64,000 bases of DNA from Datura wrightii. Taxonomy: Eukaryota; Streptophyta; Magnoliopsida; Solanales; Solanaceae. The notes below the pieces were generated by a model. That model worked only from the letters and a program-made list of their open reading frames with translations. It ran no database searches and was not told where the DNA came from. The stretch spans positions 58,834,501 through 58,898,500 of the forward strand of contig JASDFA010000003.1 of the NCBI GenBank assembly GCA_035772735.1. Direction: 5' to 3'. The translations under genes were made by a program, and so were the position numbers. Positions 44,452-57,025 of this stretch are shown piece after piece. Each line of letters opens with the position of its first letter. Within the stretch, counting starts at the first letter, position 1.

Positions 44452-45086
44452 ACGCCCGTTTGGAGGCGCTGCATTACTTGCCTGCAGGTACTCATAGACA
44501 AGGAGCCGATCCCTCGTAATTCCAGCCATCAAACAGAGTCATCAGCTCCTGTCATCCGCAGCTTAACAGCTAGAGGTCTATTGTTTTTTTTCTTTCTTTT
44601 GTTGTACAGTGCGGGTAGGTCGGGGCCCTGTCCCGACCATCTTATTAGTATTCTTAGAGGCATACTGATTGTATATTCCCTGTGGCTAGTTGTACCGGTC
44701 GTGTGAGCCCGTGTCTATGTTTTAGTTTGTTTATGATGGCCGTGTGGGGCCTTATTCAGTTAATAGTTGGTGACCTTGCCGGTCATTGAGTAGTTTAGCA
44801 TTTGATTCAGCGTTTCAGTGAAACTAGTCAGCATGTTGGCCTTGTCAGCCCGCATAGGTTCCTTTATACTATTGTGGTTCTGGTCAGCTATTGTTTTCTT
44901 ACAGGAGGCTATAGGCCTAGTCGGCCGGAGGCTGTATTTAAAGTCGTTATATAGCCCGTTGGTTCCATGAATCCAGAGTTAGAGCCAGCCTAGCACCAGA
45001 AGTGCTTAGGCTCAGTAGTCTAGCAGTCCAGGTCTTAGTAGGGCACCAGTTGCCAGTCATACCTCCCACGGCGGGGCGTGACAAAC

Positions 45087-45100
45087 TTGGTATCAAAGCA
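45087..45100 (+). other. Primer binding site (initiator tRNA-Met) of D
   Basis: TTGGTATCAAAGCA lies 3 nt after the LTR end, one change from the usual TGGTATCAGAGC. Confidence 0.85.
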
Positions 45101-45298
45101 GGTCGTATCCCAGGGAGTTTGCAAGTTGTGCTAAGTAGTGTCTTTTCTATGGATGTGTTGTGCACCACATACCATAGGCAGGAGCCTGCAATGCATAATA
45201 GGATGGTTACTCTTTCTTCATATTCAGTCATTCCATAGAGCAGTACAAAATAGGGTTGATTTCCTAAAACTTATCATACTCCTTGTTTACAGATTAAA

Positions 45299-46640
45299 AT
45301 GGCAGACCAGCGACATCCTGTCACTGGTAGAAGACTGGATACCGCAGCAGGAGAAGGCACCAGCAGGATGCCTCAGCCTTACTTAGAATCAGCCTGATCT
45401 GAGGGAGATACAGAGGCGTCATCTCGACCTTCTCAGCAGTCCCCACCCCAACAGGAGCCACTCGGGACGACACCTCCTCTGACAGTTCCTGTACCCACAT
45501 CATCCGATCAGGAAATTCAAAGTGCAGTAGTTATGTTGGCACGAATGATGGCTACTCAGCACCAGTCAATGCCACTGGTAACAGCAGAGTCATCAGGTGG
45601 GCCTGGCAGTTCGAGGGTCTGAGAATTCTTGGCACTAGGTCCCCCATAGTTCACAGGGTCGGATCAGGCAGAGGACCCCCAAGACTTGCTGGATCAAATG
45701 CAAAGAATCTTCCGAGTCATGCATGTGACATCTACAGAGTCGGTTGAGTTAGCGGTATTCTGGCTGGGGGATATTGCTATGTTGTGGTACGAGAGTTGGG
45801 AAAGGTCCCGAGGAAGGGATGTTGCCCCTCTGACCTGGTCCAGCTTTTCAGAGGCTTTCTTGGACCGTTATCTGCCACGGGAAATCCAACAGGCCCGGAG
45901 GACCATTTTTTACATTTGGAGCAGGGGGCGAGGAGTGTACGGGAATATGCCCTGCAGTTCGATTCCTTGGCCCACTATGCTCCAGCCTTTGTGGCCACCA
46001 TTCCATCTAGAGTCCAACGGTTTATTATGGGTATGAACCCAGAGTATATTGAGGCATGCATGACAGCTACGCTGTGGGAAGATATGGATATTGCTCGGGT
46101 GCAAGCCTTTTCCCAGACTATTGAGGGCCTTAGACAGCGGCAACAAGACAGCAGACGAATAAATCAGGAACAGCGCCGCAGGGATAGATCAGATGAGATA
46201 TAGGGGGAGATCTGGAGAGGGCCTAGGCCACGGTTGTCAGATAGGCCACCTAGACCCCCACCTCCATCACAGCAGCATAGGGGTAGATTCAGTCGCCGAG
46301 GGCAGTCAGAGTCCAGCGGCAGCTCACGAACTGTAGATTCACCCCAGTAGAGGAGGGCAGAGAAGAGCAGGTACACACCCCCACCTTGCCCTATTTGCAG
46401 CTGACCCCACACTGGAGCTTGAAGATATGGGTCTACAGGGTGTTATATATGCGGGCAGGAGGGTCATGTGATGAGAGACTATCCAACCAGGGGTCAAGGT
46501 AACCAAGACAGACAGGACAGAGCATTAGTAGAACCACGAGCTCCAACAGCCTTGGCAGGGGCTCTCAGTCCCAGTAGGCAGAGGCCGAGGTAGATCAGGG
46601 GCCTCTAGTTCAGGTACGGGCCTAAGCCGTACCTATGCAT
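45299..46640 (+). pseudogene. Gag of element D, broken
   Basis: It starts MADQRHPVTGRRLDTAAGE at 45299. Stops occur after YLESA (near 45390) and after GPGSSRV (near 45620). The gag core is clear: GSDQAEDPQDLLDQMQRIFRVM, LWYESWERSRG, then with a frameshift near 45910 REYALQFDSLAHYAP and RVQRFIMGMNPEY. A zinc knuckle follows near 46440-46480 as CYICGQEGHVMRDYP, where the last Cys is changed to Tyr. Gag would coat the RNA in the particle. This copy cannot do so. Confidence 0.85.
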
Positions 46641-47093
46641 TACCAGGGAGGCAAGACTCAGAGGATTCTCCAAATGTGGTAACAGGTATGACAACTATTT
46701 GCTCTCACCCTTCTTATGTATTGATTGATCCAAGATCTACCTTGTCCTACGTTACCCCATTTGTGGCTCGAAAGTTCAGTGTTGTACCAAAGTTGCTTCA
46801 GCTACCCTTTTCAGTATCTACTCCCATCGGTGACTCCATCATAGCCAAAAGGGTTTATCGAGGGTGTACAGTAGAGGTTGCTGATTGTTAAACCACAGTA
46901 GATCTGGTAGAATTAGAGATAATTGATTTCGATGCCATTATGGGTATGGATTGGTTAGTGTCGTGCTATGCCAATGTAGAATGCTGGACCAAGACGGTCC
47001 AATTCCACTTTCTAGGGGAGGCAGTACGAGAGTGGAAGGGCAGTACAGCTACGCCAAAAGGTAGGTTTATTTCCTACCTTCAGGCAAGGAAGT
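46641..47093 (+). pseudogene. Aspartic protease of element D, broken
   Basis: The protease frame shows SYVLIDPRSTLSYVTPFVA, where the active-site DSGST is changed to DPRST. It continues with FSVSTPIGDSIIAKRVYRGC, a stop after VEVADC (46891), then IIDFDAIMGMDWL and CWTKTVQF. It stops at 47093, where the LINE has inserted. Confidence 0.85.
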
Positions 47094-47523
47094 TTTCTTT
47101 TTTTTCTTTTTTTTTTGGTAAATGTCCTTGTGGTGGTCAAGGGCTGAGCAACACCCCCAGGCCTTAACATAAATAACCAGCAAAAATTATGTACATGGAG
47201 GGGGACATAATCCTTACCTCCGATCCTATGGTGGTTCATAGGTTGGCCATCCTACTAAGGTTGGCCAACCCATCCCCGATGCTAGAAAAGAAAACCTAGA
47301 AACTATGCACCTAAGAAGAGAGGACTCCTCTCCAATACATATGATCTAGGAAAGAAATAAATGAGGGAGAATCTCCCTTTACAAAGTAAGACCTATTCAA
47401 AAATGCTATAACTTAGAAAAGAGATAGCCTAGCTGAATAGAGACAGACAAAAGGTGGTATATAGACTTCCATACCAAGCTTGGATACACACCAAGCAAAT
47501 CAAAACATCTCACGGTGGCTCTT

Positions 47524-48092
47524 TCATCCTCTTGGTCTTCCTCCTTCTGAAGTTAGGCAAGCCCATTTTATCTGTCGTAAAGTATCCCCTGATGTGTACC
47601 GATAGCTCTTGAACGCAAGAGAAATGGACAACAATAGTAGTAGTATGGTTGTGTTTGGACAGTGCATTAGCAATGGTATTGCCTTCTCTAAAGATGTGAC
47701 GGCACGAGAATGGAGCTGTCTGATAGTGTCTTGTAGTCTGAGAAAGGTGTGGTGGAGATTCTCGGGGGGGGGGATAGTGTCCCTAATCCAACCAACTAGA
47801 AGCTCCGAATCAACCTCAAGGATGACGCTTGAGTGACCGTTATGAAGACACCATATGAGACCTATATTGGCTGCTTCCAACTCCGCCTGATTATTTTTCC
47901 CTTCTCCAATCGGAGAAGCAAAAGCATGAATAAAGTCCCCATAGCAATCCCTGATGATACCACCTGCCCCAATCCTTCCCGGATTGCCAAGGGCACTCCC
48001 ATCTGTATTGAGTTTGGCAAGTGAAGGAGACAGCCTAGACCATTGAACTCTAGTGACTCTAATCTCGTGTGCACATGACTCCACTCTAGCAC
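47524..48092 (-). pseudogene. RNase H domain at the end of LINE ORF2
   Basis: The piece is open for 186 aa (48084-47524). It shows LNTDGSALGNPG, GGIIRD, NQAELEAANIGL and VILEVDSELLVG, which carry the acidic residues of type I RNase H. It degrades RNA in RNA/DNA hybrids. A C-terminal RNase H after the RT is known for some plant L1 elements. The tail after this domain (VTSLEKAIPLL and on) looks frameshifted. Confidence 0.85.
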
Positions 48093-51000
48093 AAAGATCT
48101 CCCCAATATGGAGGCTAGTGTACGTAAGGGAAAACCGTCATCAACAGTTTGTAGACATCACTAATAATAACATACTTCACCCTCAGCAGGTTAGATTGTT
48201 TGGAACCATACTTAGCAGCACACCTGTTCTTCCAAAGGTTCCAACAAATGAAGATAGGGAGGGATCTGAGAAGAGTATTGTGAGGGTCACTACCAGGCTT
48301 GTGAGCCCACCACTGCATGAGAAGGACCCTAAGGGGCATATCATGGTGTCTAAAACCCATAGCTGTGGAGAACGGGGTCCAGACTGCAGTAGCAAAATTT
48401 CCAGAGACCATGACATGTTGAACATCCTCGTAGGCTCTGTCTCGGCATCAAACACAATCTGTACCCACATTCGGATCAAACTCCAGGATTTTGGATGCTA
48501 TAGGGAGCTTATTCCTGAGCGCCCTCCATAAGGTAAATGAGGCTTTAAAAGGTACATGCTTCTGCCAGGTTCTTCTATCAATGAGAGTGGTCTGTTTGGA
48601 TCTCCTTATCATCTCCCAAGCAGAAGTAGAAGAGAATATACCCGAGGTAATGACCTTCCAAAAAGGATGATCAGGTTTATCTGGGTGAAATTGAATCTGG
48701 GTGTTGATAATTTGTGTAACCAAGTGTTGCGGGAGCTACTGCCATAGTCGGTTTATCCTCCAATGGCCCTGGTGAAAAAACTCTGAAACTGTAGCATTGC
48801 CCCGTCTGCCTAGCAAGATCCTATGGGTAGAAAGAGGTCCAATACCGAGCCAGTTATCCCACCAAAAACTAGAGCTGCCAGAGTAAACCTTCCACAAAAG
48901 ATTTTCCTCAGCCCGCTGCTTGTTAGTCATGAGTTTCTTCCAGATTTGAGAATCCCCTAAGTTCCACTTTTTTGACACCGGGTGAGATTGCTGACAATAT
49001 TTGGCTAAGAGAAAGTTTCTCCAAAGCGAATCCTTAGTTCTAAAATTCCACCACTGTTTGAGTTCAAGGGTTTGCAAACTTCGTGAATCTTCCTGAATCC
49101 GACACCGCCTTCATTATAGGGATAGAATAAGGTGTCCCAAGAGGCCTAGTGGTACAGCTTCCTATCATTTTTCATACCCCAGAAGAAGTCAGCTGTCAAT
49201 TTCTCAATCTCGTCAAGAACAGTTTTGAGAGGAGAGATGGAACTGAGAAGATGAATAGGTAGTGACTGGAGAACATATTTGATGAGAGTAGCTTTCCCCC
49301 CATAACTGAGCATTTTTGATTGCCACCCTGAAATCCTTCATATCATTTTAAAAATAATTTCTGAGAAGTAGACAATCCTCTGTCTCGCAATATAGAGCGG
49401 ACAACCCAGACAGGTGATAGGGGACCCTTTCTGTGAAAATCCCGTAACCGCTTTAATAGTCTCCACAGTAGGAGGGTGGGCACTAGTAGAACCATGAAGT
49501 GACTTTTGTTTCTGTTAATGAGCTATCCCGAACAACCTTAATAGTCAGTAAGAGTTTGTATAATTAACTCTAGAGATCTCCTCCCCCCGAAGTGAAGATA
49601 TTAACATCATCTGCAAAGCTTAGGTGATTAACTTGAGGACCTCTTTTTCCATATAGAAACCATGGAAGAATTGATTATGGTTTAGGTTGTTCATCATTCT
49701 TGAAAGAACCTCTACACCTAAAATAAATAGGGAAGAAGAGAGTGGGTCCCACTGTTTAAGACCTCTGGTGGAGTGAAATAAACCATGTCTAGTGCCATTG
49801 ATGATGACTGAGTACCAATTATCTGCCATAATCCTCCATATCATATCAATAATAATCTCACAGAAACCCATTCTTCGGAGGACAAGGCAAGGGTAGGCCT
49901 AGGAGACTTTGTCGTATGCCTTCGACATATCAAGCTTGATGACCACATTGCCCCCACAATTCTTCTTCTTGATACTCTGAACAACTTCCTGTGCTAACAT
50001 GATGTTTTCCGATATGCTCCTTCCTTTAACAAAACCAGATTGATTGGCCGAGATTAGGCTCGGGAGAATAGGAGCCAGCCGGAGAAAAATAATCTTTGAG
50101 ATAACCTTGTTGGTGAAGTTACTCAAACTAATCGGTCTAAATTCTGATAAGTGGTTCGTGGACTCCACCTTTGGTATCAAAACTAGACAAGTGTGTGAGA
50201 AATATTTGGGGAGAGAGGAACCACAAAAGAAAGACCGCACCACAGTGAGCAAGTCCCTCTTAATAATTTCCCATTCATACCATCCGGCCTTGCTGCAGAG
50301 TCAGGATTCATAGAGAAAACAACTCTCTTCAATTCCTCTAAGTCTGGCATAGCAGTCAACTGCTCATTCTATTCATCTGTTACTAGAGATGGTATACAAG
50401 CAAGGATATCTTCCCTAACATAGTATGACTGTTCAGAAAATAACTCCTAAAAGTGATCAAGCCCCTTTGACATCTCTTCATCTGCAAATAATTCTCGATG
50501 TGAAAACACAGAGCCAGGGGGATGATCTTTGAATAGGAAAGAGAGTGGATCTGCAGGGTCCCAGCTTATTTGAAACATGCAGCCTTCGCAATATTAGCAT
50601 CCCTCTGAATCTAGTTGCCTGTATCGTTCTGAATCTTATGAATAAAAAGTTTCTTCCTTCAACCTCTCATAAGAGCATGAAAGTAGCTAGTGTTTGCATC
50701 TCCCTCTTTGAGCCATTGTAACTGTGTTTTCTATTTCAGAATGGACTCTTCCAAATTAAGGAATCTAATGTACTCAACATTCAAAGCATGTAACGAAGAT
50801 CTATCCGCATCACTATTTGTCTGGATGAAATTCTCTTCAGCAACTCTAACTGCATCCTCGTATTCCTTAACTCGAGCAAAGATATCCCCAAACTCATTTT
50901 TTGACCACTGGCTAAGGGTAGAACTGAGTCTCTTCAGTTTTTTGTGAAAGTCCCACATAGGATGCACATGAATCTCCCTAGTCCAGCACTGCCGCACCAT

Positions 51001-51770
51001 ACCCATGAAAGTCGTGTTTTCAACCCAACAATGAAGAAACTTGAAGTATTTGACATGAGTTTCCTGTCTTTCTATCATCTATAGAAGAAGTGGACAATGG
51101 TCTGAGCCCACAAAAGGAAGATGAGTAATGGTAGTGAGAGGCACTTTACTAAACCAGTTATCATTCACCATGACTCTATCTAATCTCTTCCAAATCACAT
51201 CGTCCGGCCCTCTACCATTCGACCAAGTGAATCTAGAGCCGTGGTATCCAAGATCAATCAAACCACACTGCTCTATCATATGCAGAAATTCATAACTTTT
51301 CCGCATTCTATAAGGAACACCCCCTAGTTTCTCTTATGGGTGGTATAACATTAAAATCTCAAATAGTGCAGCAAGGATAAGTAGCCTGAGATCTGTGTCT
51401 GAGATTATCCCAAAGTGAAGCCCTAATGATTTCCTAACACTTAGCATAAACAAAAGTCATAGTGAAAACCTCAACTTACCCAATATGTCTGAACTCACAA
51501 GTCACCTGCTGGTCGTCTGAACTGAGAAAAACACAGTCTATATCGTTATTCCAAAAGACCCAAATCTTCCCGTTGTCATTAAAGATCGATTTATGTATGG
51601 TCAAGTAATTAGTGAATAGCGAATATGGGCATTATCTGCAAATGGTTCAAAAATGGTAATTATAGCTAGTTTGTGAATCTTCTTGAGAGCTTTTAGTCTT
51701 TCCAAGGCACCAAGGGTCCTAATGCCTCTATCATTCGAAGTGAGTGAACTAATCATGAGGGTGGCGAGTT
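48093..51770 (-). pseudogene. LINE ORF2: endonuclease, reverse transcriptase and zinc-binding linker
   Basis: The frame is broken by many stops. The endonuclease begins near 51760 with GIRTLGALERLKALKKIHKL, EPFADNAHIRY and KIWVFWNND, and ends VGSDHCPLLL near 51080. The RT follows: LVLIPKV, LSEFRPISLSNF.NKVISKI, QSGFVKGRSI.ENI, KLDMSKAYDKVS (50252-49899), then VIINGTRHGLF..TRGLKQWDPLSSSLFIL (49871-49620), where the usual RQGDPLSP is altered. The catalytic A/FxDD box falls in the broken stretch near 49590-49620. The zf-RVT-like linker runs about 49077-48180. The enzyme would copy LINE RNA at nicked target DNA. Confidence 0.82.
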
Positions 51771-52419
51771 TTAACCTTCAATCTGGTCCTGGTGGCTAGG
51801 GGGCCAATCCCAGAGCCAGGTGAAAAGTGTGATGCTCCTCGTGGTGAGAGACCCTGTGGATCAGTAACTTCCTTCACCTGGGTCTCTCATATCTTAGAAG
51901 TAGTAGCACCAAATGTTTGTAACAGTTGCATAGCATATGCATCATCAGTGGTATTCTTTGGTTCCACCTCCGAATCATAGTCAGTTTCATCCTCAGAAAT
52001 AACCTGTATGTATTCATCTGCTTCAAAATCTCTATTACCCAAAGTATTGAGATTACACACTGCAAATACCGGGTCCAGAGGATCGCAGGCAATAGGGGTG
52101 GGATTTTCAATAGGAGTCCCTGGATTTGGAGTATGGGTCTATTGAGTTTGACCATAAGTAAAATGGTCCACCTCCTCAGGATCCTCCTCCCTCTCAATAA
52201 TACTATGCAGCCGATTTGGGATCTGATCATCTGAATTATTCTGGACTCTAGTCGTTTCTTGAGGATGAACATAAATAAAATGATCAGCCTCATCAATATC
52301 TTCCTAAATCTCTGGGGTAACCTGTCTCTTTCCTGGAGTCTGAACATCTGAAGTAAGTAAATTACTAGTCATCTCTTTTCCAAAATTTTGTGGTGAATCC
52401 TTACCATGGTGACTAGCAA
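51771..52419 (-). other. LINE stretch between ORF1 and ORF2 domains
   Basis: In one minus-strand frame acidic, low-complexity sequence is readable (EREEDPEEVDHF, ISEDETDYDSEVEPKNTTDD) with stops. It is probably the ORF1 tail or the ORF2 start. No separate gene is seen. Confidence 0.5.
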
Positions 52420-54710
52420 TCAAGGCAGCTTCAAGTTCAGCTTTCTTTTTTGTGCTGCTTTTCTCTTCTGAGCATTTGGTTTTTCTTTCTTTGTCGGAGC
52501 ATTTGACTCACTAGCACCATTCTGAGGCTGACCATTTTGGGTAAGGTTAACTACTTTAGATGTATTCAGGTGGGAATGAATGGTACTAAAAGGCTCTATG
52601 GGCTTCTCCTGACCACCAACCAAACCTCCAGAAACATCCTCCTGACCATCAGCCTTTCCTCCAACAACATCAACAGCTAACAGAGAGTGAGGAAGGGCAT
52701 CCAAAACAATATTAATAATAGTCGGGGAGACATGGGGGAAGGGAGAAGTATCAGCAACAACCTGGACTACAGAAGTGGAGGTCTTTGTAGCATACATCTG
52801 TTTTTGTGACGCTAGCTTGTCCGTTTTTCCATTGTTCTTCTTCTTATTGTTATGAATTTGTTGCTTTGAATTTTTAGGGATTATCTCATTTGGATTCTGC
52901 GGGTCTTTCTCCTTAGGATTTTGAGGGTTGCTTCCTTTTGTATTAACAGGGACTTTCTCTTTTGCACCATTTGATACCTTCAAAGAAGTATTAGTATGTA
53001 TGGGAAGGTCAGAATTCATACCTAAGTTATCCGCTTGAGAGGGCTGAGTCTGATCAGTTGGTACCACTCCTTTACTCTTCTTGACAATTTCTTCTCGCTT
53101 CTTGGCCTGTCTCCTTTCCTCGTCCCTTTTCCTAATGGTACAAGCCATGTCTGTATGCCCTTGGTGTTTGCAATGAGTACAGTATAGAGGAATGTCCTCA
53201 TACTGGATGTCTTGCCACCTACCCTCCCTATTCGGGTCATCATCTTCATCAAAACCAATCCAAATGCTATGAATTCTGGGTTTGGTAACATCCATTTGAA
53301 CTTTAGCTTTGGCAACACTTCCTCTAGTTTTCTTATTGAAAGCCATGTCCAAGAAGAGGACTTGCCCAACATCCGCCAACAAATGATCAACAAATTCCTT
53401 GTAATAACAATGCCATGGTAGTTCGGGAAGCACCACCCAAACAGGAAGTATAGGAGTCTCCTCATTTGGGTTAAAGGTGGGTGTCTAAACATGGAATTTC
53501 ATCATAACCCCTTCAATCTACATCCTCTTGCTATAAAGTACTGTAGCTCTATCATGCTCATTATCAAGATCAATGTAAATATGACGGGAGTTGAAGTGTG
53601 TGATTTTTACCTTACCTCTGAGTTCAGTTTGAGTGATGAAGCACTTCCTAATGGTCTCCATTTTGGGCATCGGAAAGTAAAATTTTCCAATGACTGTGAA
53701 TTTGCAAGAATGAGCCATCTTAACCATGTAGTCATCTCTTTTAAACATCACTCTCGGAAGTCCTTGCTTTGTGGTACTTTTAGGAGTTGCAATATCAATT
53801 TTAGGAGTGTCCATTCTCGCTCAGAGTTTAGTAGCTAAGGTTTGGGTAGTGGTATGGGGAGGTGGGTGATTTGTAGTAGTATTAGGAGGAAGTTGAGGTT
53901 TAAGGTTGAGGGGTAAGGCACTTGTAGTGATAGGAGGGGAAGGGTTTTTGTGATTATTTATTTGGAACTTTGTAAAATTTGATGATATGGTAGGGAATTG
54001 GTTAGCGGACTGTTTATGGGCATTTTTAGGAATTTCCGTAGTAGTTGATTGAGGCAAAACATTCCCGGATGTGGGCTGCCCGGTTTTCACAACAGAAGAA
54101 TCACTAGGATTAGAGTTTTTGGTGTTAGGAAGATCAATCTTAGGATTATTTTGAGTAGAGTTGGTATTTTGGACATGGTTAACTGATTGAGAATGGGATT
54201 GGATTTTTCCGGCAACCATATCAACTTTTTCGGCACTACATTCGTAACTTGAGGCCTTATTCTTCAACTTTGACAGGTTTTCACAAGAATTTGGAGGGTT
54301 TTTTTGACGTGAGAGTTTCTGGGAGGAGTAGTAACCGGTTGGCAGTGAATTCCCAATTTTCCGGTCACCTGCTCATTGTCTCCGGCGCCTCCAGTGAAGG
54401 AAGAAGGCGTATTCATCAAATTCGCTCCAATTTGATCCATAACAGTTGGGGATTTTTGGATATTTACCTTGGTAGGATGAGGCTGCACAACACCCTTTTG
54501 AAAATTTCCCAATTGCTGCTCCGGTGTGGCGGCGCCGCCGTGGCTGGAAATCGCCATGGCTGTTGACTCACTAAAATTTAAATCGGTTGAAGGAGATTTT
54601 AGTATGGCTGTGCTCGTCTCTTCCTTTCGCTCTTGTTGATGTTGATTTTTTGGTTTGGGAGTCGCCTGAATGTCGCCGTCCACTGTTGGAAAGTTGCCAT
54701 GAACTTTCAA
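52420..54710 (-). pseudogene. LINE ORF1: DUF4283-like RNA-binding protein with CCHC knuckle
   Basis: The pieces 54710-54264, 54267-53821, 53814-53518 and 53436-52420 together would give about 750 residues. The last three share one frame and are separated only by single stops at 53821 and 53518 and one near 53485. The Ser/Pro/Asn-rich N-terminus is followed by the DUF4283-like block (MVKMAHSCKFTVIGKFYFPMP, LPELPWHCYYKEF), KIHSIWI-type sequence and a knuckle CTHCKHQGHTDMAC (CX2CX4HX4C) near 53145-53190. The C-terminus is Lys-rich. It would bind LINE RNA. Confidence 0.82.
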
Positions 54711-55033
54711 CTGTTCATTGCCGGCGATTTCTTCATCCGTTTTTGATAAAAATTGGAGGGTAGGCCGGCCTTGAGGTGAGGAACAAACCCCAATAGGTTA
54801 TATGTGTCAAATATCACTGGAATCCTATGAAAGATGGTCGCGACTGTCCGGCAAACAGTGAAGGATTTCGGGATTTTTGCTCCGGCCGGATCTCTCAATT
54901 GGCAAGTCGGATCTTCCTGAAAAATTGGTGAGCATGTAGATCATGGTGCGATCTATCATCTACTCCATGTGCACCTTCTTGAATCTCCATAGATGATTGT
55001 GAAATTTTGTTCTTGGTTTCGCCAGATTCATTC

Positions 55034-55582
55034 CAAGAAGTGGCAACATAGATCGCATTCGTATTTTGCAAATTCCTGGAGCAGTTCGGTAGAGCCTCCA
55101 ACTCTCCAGTCTGTTCCAGTGGTTAATGAATTCCACGACATATTCCCAGATGAGCTACCTGGTATTCGCCCTGAAAGAGAAATAGATTTTGCAATTGATT
55201 TACTACCAGGAACTCAACTCATATCAATTCCTCCATATTGAATGGCTCATGCTGAACTCAGAGAACTAAGGAGCAGCTGAACGATCTGTTAGGTAAGGGC
55301 TTTATCAGGCCGAGTACTTCACCTTGGGGTGCGCTAGTTCTAATTGTGAGGAAGAAGGACGGCTCCCTCCGCATGTGTATACATTACCGGCAGCTGAATA
55401 AGGTTACAGTTAAGAATAAGTGTCCGCTTCCCAAAATAGATGATTTGTTTGATCAATTACAGGGGTCTAAATATTTCTCCAAGATTGACTTGAGGTCCGG
55501 ATGTCATCAGGTTTGAGTTCGTGAAAGGAACATTCCAAAGACTGCCTTCAGGACCATATATGGGCCTTTTGAATTCCTAGTC
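55034..55582 (+). pseudogene. RT N-terminal half of element D, broken
   Basis: VEPPTLQSVPVVNEFHDIFPDELPG at 55095-55170 is the usual start of a chromovirus RT. A TGA follows YSIPPY-type sequence at about 55239. A frameshift occurs near 55270-55290. The palm motif region SKIDLRSG is near 55478-55500, followed by a TGA at 55515 in HQV.VRERN. It continues into the open frame at 55583. Confidence 0.82.
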
Positions 55583-57025
55583 ATGTCCTTTGGGCTGACG
55601 AATGCTCCCGCAGTATTCATGGACCTGATGAATAGCATCTTCAGACCATACCTGGACCTGTTCGTGATAGTGTTTATTGATGATATTTTGGTGTATTCTC
55701 GCTCAGAGGCAGACCACCAGGATCATTTGCGGACAGTGCTTCAGATTCTCAAGGACTGTCACCTGTATGCCAAGTTCTCTAAATGTGAATTTTTGCGGAA
55801 CTCAGTAGCCTTCTTGGGGCATATCGTGTTGGATGCGGGTATACAGGTAGACACACAGAAAATAGAAGCAGTAAAAACAAGGCCCAGACCTACCACTCCG
55901 ACTGAAGTACGCGGTTTTCTGGGATTAGCAGGGTACTACAGAAGATTTGTTGAGGGATTCTCCACTATAGCGGCACCTCTGGCTAAGCTGACGCAAAAAG
56001 CAGTAAAGTTTCAGTGGACGGAGGCATGTCAGCAGAGTTTCCAGGAATTGAAAGACAAGTTGACCTCTGCCGCAGTGTTAGCATTGCTAGAAGGTAAAGA
56101 CAGTTATGCTGTTTATTGTGATGCTTCGGGTATTGGGTTAGGATGTGTGTTGATGTATCATGGTAAAGTAATTGCTTATGCTTCTAGACAACTGAGGAAA
56201 CACAAAAAGAATTATCCTACCCATGACCTGGAACTAGCCGCAGTGATCCACGCCCTAAAGATGTGGAGAAATTACTTGTATGGCGTCCATGTGGATATTT
56301 TCACTCATCATAAGAGCCTACAGTATATCTTCACCCAAAGAGAGTTGAATTTGCGGCAGTGGCGCTGGTTGGATTTATTGAAAGATTATGATGTAAATAT
56401 TTTGTATCACCCAGGAAGAGCCAACGTAGTAACTGATGCCCTTAGCCGCAAGTCTATGGGGAGTTTGGCGTACTTGCAGCCCGAGCAGCGGGAATTGGCT
56501 GGAGAAATACACCAGTTAGCTAGTTTGGCCATTCGTTTAGCAGAAACAAAGGACAACAGAGCGGTAATTCAGAACACCGCAGTGTCGTCGTTAGTTGTGG
56601 AAGTAAAGGAACGACAGTACGAAGATCCTGACCTGGTTCAGCTCAAAGACAGAGTTCAACAAGGAAAAGTACCGGATTTTCTAGTAACTGAGGATGAAGT
56701 GTTGCGATGTAAAGGCCACCTTCGTGTTCCAAACGTTGCAGGGCTTCGCCAGCAGATTATGGGTGAGGTACATTACGCCCGCTATTTTCTCCATCTAGGC
56801 GCGACGAAAATGTACCACAATATCAAAGAAATCTACTGGTGGCCAGGTATGAAGAGGGAAATAATAGAATTCGTAGCCCAGTGTCCTAACTGCCAGCAAG
56901 TAAAAGCTGAACACCAGAAACCAGGCGGATTGACTCAAGACATAGTTGTGCCTCATTGGAAGTGGGAAGTTGTAAATATGGATTTTGTAGCAGGATTACT
57001 CCGTACCAAGCATAGAAATGACTAG
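55583..57025 (+). pseudogene. RT C-terminal half, RNase H and integrase zinc region of element D
   Basis: The frame is open for 480 codons but is only the middle of a polyprotein. The RT catalytic box is FIDDILVYS at about residues 33-41. RT thumb and connection follow (AKFSKCEF, VRGFLGLAGYYRRFVEGFS). RNase H shows VYCDASGIGLGCVL (about 175) and THDLELAAVIHALKMW (about 215). The integrase zinc region shows HYARYFLHLG and CPNCQQVK (about 390-440). It ends at a stop just after NMDFVAGLLRTKHRND, which holds the first catalytic Asp of integrase. The ATG at 55583 is internal (MSFGLTNAP is a conserved RT motif), so it is not a true start. Confidence 0.88.

Larger units (their letters stand above)
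41346..45083 (+). repeat. 5' LTR of D, interrupted by a solo LTR
   Basis: It runs TGTTACACCCCGTAA to GGCGGGGCGTGACA. TATATAAAG is at 41576-41583. Directly upstream (41497-41560) are CTCCGTGA and CGTGTCACGGAG words like those of the Athila/Tat LTRs. It is split at 43044-44451. Confidence 0.88.
47094..55033 (-). mobile_element. L1-type LINE, nearly full length, inserted in D pol
   Basis: It is about 7.9 kb on the minus strand. The 3' end is an impure poly(A) (T-rich run on the plus strand at 47094-47117). ORF1 has a DUF4283-like domain and a CCHC knuckle. ORF2 has an endonuclease, an RT and a C-terminal RNase H. Possible flanking duplications are CAAGGAAGT (47085-47093) and CAAGAAGT (55034-55041). 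With one copy removed the D frame reads on (QARK then WQHRSH). Many stops and frameshifts are present. Confidence 0.85.

Noticed and set aside
45686..46203. Two overlapping plus-strand ORFs as separate genes
   Set aside because: They are one gag gene in two frames separated by a frameshift near 45910.
48118..48531. 137-aa plus-strand ORF in the LINE
   Set aside because: It lies antisense to the LINE ORF2 linker and has no recognisable motif.
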